64,000 bases of DNA from Anaerostipes faecalis (GTDB taxonomy: Bacteria > Bacillota > Clostridia > Lachnospirales > Lachnospiraceae): contig NZ_JABRXE010000010.1 in assembly GCF_018982945.1 (NCBI RefSeq), positions 24,710-88,709 of the forward strand, written 5' to 3'. Position numbers and translations under genes: made by a program. The notes under the pieces were generated by a model, which searched no databases, was not told where the DNA came from, and worked only from the letters and a program-made list of their open reading frames with translations. Shown piece by piece: positions 61,032 to 64,000 of this stretch. Every line of letters starts with the position of its first letter. The first letter of the stretch is position 1.

Positions 61032-62816
61032 TTATACCTCTGTAATAATTGGAAGAATCATTGGGTTACGTTTTGTCTTCGTCCAGATATAGTTACTTAA
61101 TGCTTCTTTAATACTTGCCTTAATTCTTGCCCAGTCTGATATGTTACGATCGATACATTCTTCAATGGATTTTAGCACAACCTCTCTGGCACCTTCCATT
61201 AATGATTCTGATTCTCTTACATAGACAAATCCTCTTGAAACAATATCTGGTCCTGCAAGAATCTGTGTTGCATGTCTCTGTAAAGTTACCGTAGCAATGA
61301 TCAATCCATTCTGTGATAGTAATTTACGATCATTGAGGACGATATTTCCTACATCACCAACACCAAGTCCATCTACAAGAATTCCTCCTGCCTGAACTTT
61401 TCCTGTTACTTTTCCCTGACGTTTGTTCAGTTCCAATACATCTCCTTCAGCAAGAACAAATGCATTTTCCTTTGGAATTCCCATTTCTATCGCCAGCTCC
61501 CTGTGACGCATCAAATGTCTATATTCTCCATGAACCGGAATCGCATACTTTGGTTTTGTTAATGCATAAATAAGGCGTAATTCCTCACGACATGCATGTC
61601 CTGATACATGGGTATCTTCAAATACAACCTTAGCACCTTTCATTGCCAGTTCATTCATGATTTTTGATATATTCTTTTCATTCCCCGGAATTGGACTGGA
61701 ACTGAAAATAATAGTATCTGATGGAACAATAGAAACTTTTCTGTGAGTTGAGTTAGCCATACGTGACAAGGCTGCCATGGTCTCTCCCTGGCTGCCTGTA
61801 GTAATTAAAACAATCTGATCATCCGGATAATTTTTGATTTGATCCGTTTCAATTAATGTGTTCTTTGGAATTTTGATATATCCCAGTTCTGAAGCAGTGG
61901 CAATAATATTTACCATACTTCTTCCTTCTACTGCAACTTTCCTTCCATATTTATGAGCAGAATTAATAATATGCTGCACACGGTCAACATTGGAAGCAAA
62001 TGTTGCGATAATCATGCGTCCTTTTAAATGTTCCGCAAATATACCATCCAAACGTTTCCCAACGTTCTTTTCAGAAAGTGTATAGCCCTGACGCTCTACA
62101 TTGGTACTATCAGCCATCAGTGCCAGAACCCCTTTACTTCCCAGTTCAGCAAATTTGGCAAGGTCGATTGCCTCTCCGAATAACGGAGTATGATCCACCT
62201 TAAAGTCACCTGTATGAACAATAACTCCTGCTGGTGTTGTGATTGCCAACGCTGCCGCATCTGCGATACTATGATTTGTCTTAATAAATTCTACTTCAAA
62301 AACACCCAATTTGATCTTATCACCATGGGTTACAATATTCTTGGATACAGTATTAGATAATCCATGTTCTCTCAGCTTATTGTCAATCAGTGCCATAGTA
62401 AGTTTTGTAGCATAAATAGGAACATTTAATTCCTTTTCAAAATATGGTATGGCCCCGATATGATCTTCATGTCCATGGGTAATGACTAATCCACGAATCT
62501 TGTTTGCGTTTTCCTTCAAGTAAGTGATATCTGGAATAACAAGATCAATTCCTAACATATCTTCATCAGGAAAAGCCAATCCACAGTCTACGATCAGTAT
62601 CTGGTTATTGCACTCGAACGCTGTGATATTCATTCCGATCTGTCCCAGACCACCCAAAGGTATAATCTTTACAGAATTTGGTTTCTTACGGGGTGTCTGT
62701 CCACGGCGTCCTTTTGACTGATAATTATTAGCTGTGTTTCTGCTATACATTCTTCTGTCTTTTGTATTATTGTTCTTTGGTCTAACCTGTTGTCTTTGTT
62801 GTTGATTGTCTTTCAA
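61032..62816 (-). CDS. rnj: Ribonuclease J
   Basis: A 594-residue RNase J with endo- and 5'-3' exonuclease activity in mRNA decay. The N-terminal 45 residues are a basic, disordered extension. The metallo-beta-lactamase site HGHEDHIGAIPYF is near residue 115; the beta-CASP motifs include ADSTNVERQGYT, TTGSQGETMAALSRM, SSSPIPGNEKN, and VHGEYRHLMRHRELA. The start codon is TTG at 62816, with GGAGG 7 bases upstream. It follows the DUF1292 gene in the IreB-ruvX cluster. Confidence 0.96.
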   Translation of the reverse strand: MKDNQQQRQQVRPKNNNTKDRRMYSRNTANNYQSKGRRGQTPRKKPNSVKIIPLGGLGQIGMNITAFECNNQILIVDCGLAFPDEDMLGIDLVIPDITYLKENANKIRGLVITHGHEDHIGAIPYFEKELNVPIYATKLTMALIDNKLREHGLSNTVSKNIVTHGDKIKLGVFEVEFIKTNHSIADAAALAITTPAGVIVHTGDFKVDHTPLFGEAIDLAKFAELGSKGVLALMADSTNVERQGYTLSEKNVGKRLDGIFAEHLKGRMIIATFASNVDRVQHIINSAHKYGRKVAVEGRSMVNIIATASELGYIKIPKNTLIETDQIKNYPDDQIVLITTGSQGETMAALSRMANSTHRKVSIVPSDTIIFSSSPIPGNEKNISKIMNELAMKGAKVVFEDTHVSGHACREELRLIYALTKPKYAIPVHGEYRHLMRHRELAIEMGIPKENAFVLAEGDVLELNKRQGKVTGKVQAGGILVDGLGVGDVGNIVLNDRKLLSQNGLIIATVTLQRHATQILAGPDIVSRGFVYVRESESLMEGAREVVLKSIEECIDRNISDWARIKASIKEALSNYIWTKTKRNPMILPIITEV

Positions 62817-62886
62817 ACTAATTCCTCCATTTTCTTCCGTTCTGACAATCGATTGTTTTGTACGACTGTGTCGTAACTCCTTTTTA

Positions 62887-63153
62887 TTATAAACTCACTT
62901 CAAAATCATCTACCAGTTCATTAAAAATACTGGAAATTATCTTTAGTTCTTCATCATCATCTACTACTTCATAAGATGCATAGTCATCTTCCAGACTAAT
63001 CTCCTTCATGATTAAAACGATTCCGTCATCTTCCATAGAGTCTGCCACCAGAAGATAATTTATCCCTGCCAGTGTTGTCTGCTCTAAAACAAGTAATTGG
63101 ATTTCATTTCCATCTTCATCCAGACAAAGGATTGTATTGTCTTTTTCTTTCAT
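62887..63153 (-). CDS. DUF1292 protein (YrzB-like)
   Basis: An 88-residue acidic protein of the DUF1292 family: LCLDEDGNEIQLLVLEQTTLAGINYLLVAD and the C-terminal DDEELKIISSIFNELVDDFEV. In Firmicutes it is encoded between ruvX and mltG or rnj as here. Function is unknown; it is small, soluble, and very acidic. Confidence 0.85.
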   Translation of the reverse strand: MKEKDNTILCLDEDGNEIQLLVLEQTTLAGINYLLVADSMEDDGIVLIMKEISLEDDYASYEVVDDDEELKIISSIFNELVDDFEVSL

Positions 63154-63160
63154 CTTAAAT

Positions 63161-63586
63161 TCATCCTTCCTGTTGAGAATCTAAATATCCTTGTAAAATC
63201 AAAGACGCAGCAATCTGATCGATTACTTTTTTACGGTTTTCTCGTCTCACTCCACTTTCCATCAGTACTTTTTCTGACGCTACCGTCGTTAAACGTTCAT
63301 CCCATAGAATAACTTCTACGTTTGTACGACGCACTAAAGCATCGCGGAAATCTATCGTATCATTTCCCCGTTCGCCTATTGTATTATTCATATTCTTTGG
63401 AAAACCAAGAACAATAGTTTCCACCCCATATTCCCGTACCAGCTCTTCAATCCTTGCATAGGTTTTTCGGAGTTTGTTGGCATCTTTTCGAACAATGGTT
63501 TCCAATGGCTGTGCTGTAATTCCCAGCTCATCACTAATAGCCACTCCTACTGTTCTTGTTCCATAGTCTAAACCTAATATTCTCAT
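63161..63586 (-). CDS. ruvX: Holliday-junction resolvase-like/rRNA-processing nuclease RuvX (YqgF)
   Basis: A 141-residue RNase H-fold nuclease. Catalytic acidic residues are in [19 protein letters not shown] (Asp6), the second in DERLTTVAS near residue 100, and the third near DQIAAS. It is encoded between ireB and DUF1292 as in Bacillus (yrrK). It acts in 16S rRNA maturation or recombination in other bacteria. A poor ribosome binding site suggests coupling with ireB. Confidence 0.95.
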   Translation of the reverse strand: MRILGLDYGTRTVGVAISDELGITAQPLETIVRKDANKLRKTYARIEELVREYGVETIVLGFPKNMNNTIGERGNDTIDFRDALVRRTNVEVILWDERLTTVASEKVLMESGVRRENRKKVIDQIAASLILQGYLDSQQEG

Positions 63587-63597
63587 AGCAGCCTGTC

Positions 63598-63852
63598 TTA
63601 CTTTAACTTTGTCTCAATATAGTTTTCAAACAAAGCTTCTATGATCTCGTCTCTCTCGACTTTATTAATTATACTTCTGGCATTCTTATGACTGGTAATA
63701 TAGGTGGGATCTCCTGACATAATATAACCAACCATCTGGTTTACAGGATTATATCCTTTTTCCTGTAAAGCTTCGTATACACGTTCCAGAATCATGTATA
63801 CATCTAATTCTTCTTTTACAACTGAAAAATGTTGTGTACGATTATTATCCAT
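63598..63852 (-). CDS. IreB-family regulatory phosphoprotein
   Basis: An 84-residue protein of the IreB/DUF965 family, substrate of the Ser/Thr kinase that controls cell-wall stress and cephalosporin resistance in Enterococcus. Family features are [49 protein letters not shown]-type text; the segment [14 protein letters not shown] is highly conserved. It starts the minus-strand operon ireB-ruvX-DUF1292-rnj-(mltG)-trmR-trhP, under the promoter at 63880-63908. Confidence 0.93.
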   Translation of the reverse strand: MDNNRTQHFSVVKEELDVYMILERVYEALQEKGYNPVNQMVGYIMSGDPTYITSHKNARSIINKVERDEIIEALFENYIETKLK

Positions 63853-63879
63853 ATTATCACGTCCCTTTCATTTAGTATC

Positions 63880-63908
63880 ATTCTAATATAAAATATTTAA
63901 AATATCAA
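63880..63908 (-). promoter_or_regulatory. Promoter of the ireB operon
   Basis: On the minus strand TTGATA and TAGAAT are separated by exactly 17 bases, 27 bases before the ireB start codon. Confidence 0.6.
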
Positions 63909-63950
63909 TGGTAATCATAAATTTCACAAAGCTTTTACATATCAAACTCT

Positions 63951-64000
63951 TTAGATTACATCTCCTTCAACATATCCATCTGGAGAAATTCTCTTTAATT
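63951..64000 (-). CDS. C-terminal end of a minus-strand gene, partial
   Basis: The last 15 codons of an open frame enter from the right edge and end at a TAA (63951-63953), 42 bases before the ireB promoter -35. The residues (LKRISPDGYVEGDVI) look like a real C-terminus but are too few to identify. alaS is the usual gene upstream of ireB in Bacillus, but this ending does not clearly match it. Confidence 0.35.
   Translation of the reverse strand, partial: LKRISPDGYVEGDVI

Noticed and set aside
1-64000. tRNA, rRNA, prophage or insertion sequence genes.
   Set aside because: None could be recognised on either strand; the only mobile-like signal is the non-coding 177-bp repeat.

Overview
The window looks like a chromosomal segment of a low-GC, spore-forming anaerobic Firmicute, most likely a Lachnospiraceae gut commensal (Blautia/Dorea/Ruminococcus-like). 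The reasons are the gene order (pyrH-frr-uppS-cdsA-dxr-rseP-ispG-polC followed by rimP-nusA-ylxR), PolC-type replication polymerase, IreB-ruvX-DUF1292-rnj, a SigK-type sporulation sigma factor, glycyl-radical fermentation enzymes and AGGAGG-type ribosome binding sites. No rRNA, tRNA, phage, transposase or CRISPR array was recognised.

Layout. 1-14.6 kb: information-processing and envelope genes on the minus strand (ylxR partial, nusA, rimP, a small unknown gene, a purine permease broken by one in-frame TAG, polC, MEP-pathway and lipid genes, frr, pyrH). 14.7-18.3 kb: a small membrane protein, a CarD-type regulator, thiW, mscL and a three-domain RidA-like protein. 18.5-23.0 kb: a DeoR-type regulator, a YbiW-type glycyl radical enzyme and its divergently transcribed radical SAM activase, linked by a repeated putative operator. 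23.1-29.4 kb: an MBL-fold protein, an acetyltransferase, pflA-pflB and purC. 29.5-38.3 kb: a decayed D-lactate dehydrogenase-type gene, a long minus operon from efp down to a lipoprotein gene (with xth and cysK), and an iron alcohol dehydrogenase. 38.3-52.3 kb: a chorismate mutase-shikimate kinase fusion, then the main accessory locus. 52.4-58 kb: a MarR regulator with a membrane-kinase fusion, an HD-domain protein, metY, an SGNH hydrolase and a LysR regulator. 58-64 kb: sigK, the tRNA wobble-uridine pair trhP-trmR, a shortened MltG-like gene, rnj, DUF1292, ruvX and ireB.

Most interesting system. From 39.2 to 52.2 kb lie two LysR plus flavin/Fe-S enoate-reductase modules flanking a TRAP transporter and a YdiB-YdiN-AroD-like operon. 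Together they read as an anaerobic uptake and reductive dissimilation pathway for quinate/shikimate-type hydroaromatic acids. The TRAP and aroE promoters share a near-identical 25-bp element (22 of 25 positions), which supports co-regulation. A second system is the YbiW-type glycyl radical enzyme regulon, in which a fused triple RidA-like protein is transcribed divergently from the DeoR gene.

Repeats. A 177-bp intergenic element with several nested hairpins occurs three times (19388-19564 on minus, 30470-30646 on plus, 42960-43136 on plus), nearly identical end to end. An isolated copy of its first hairpin lies at 2386-2407.
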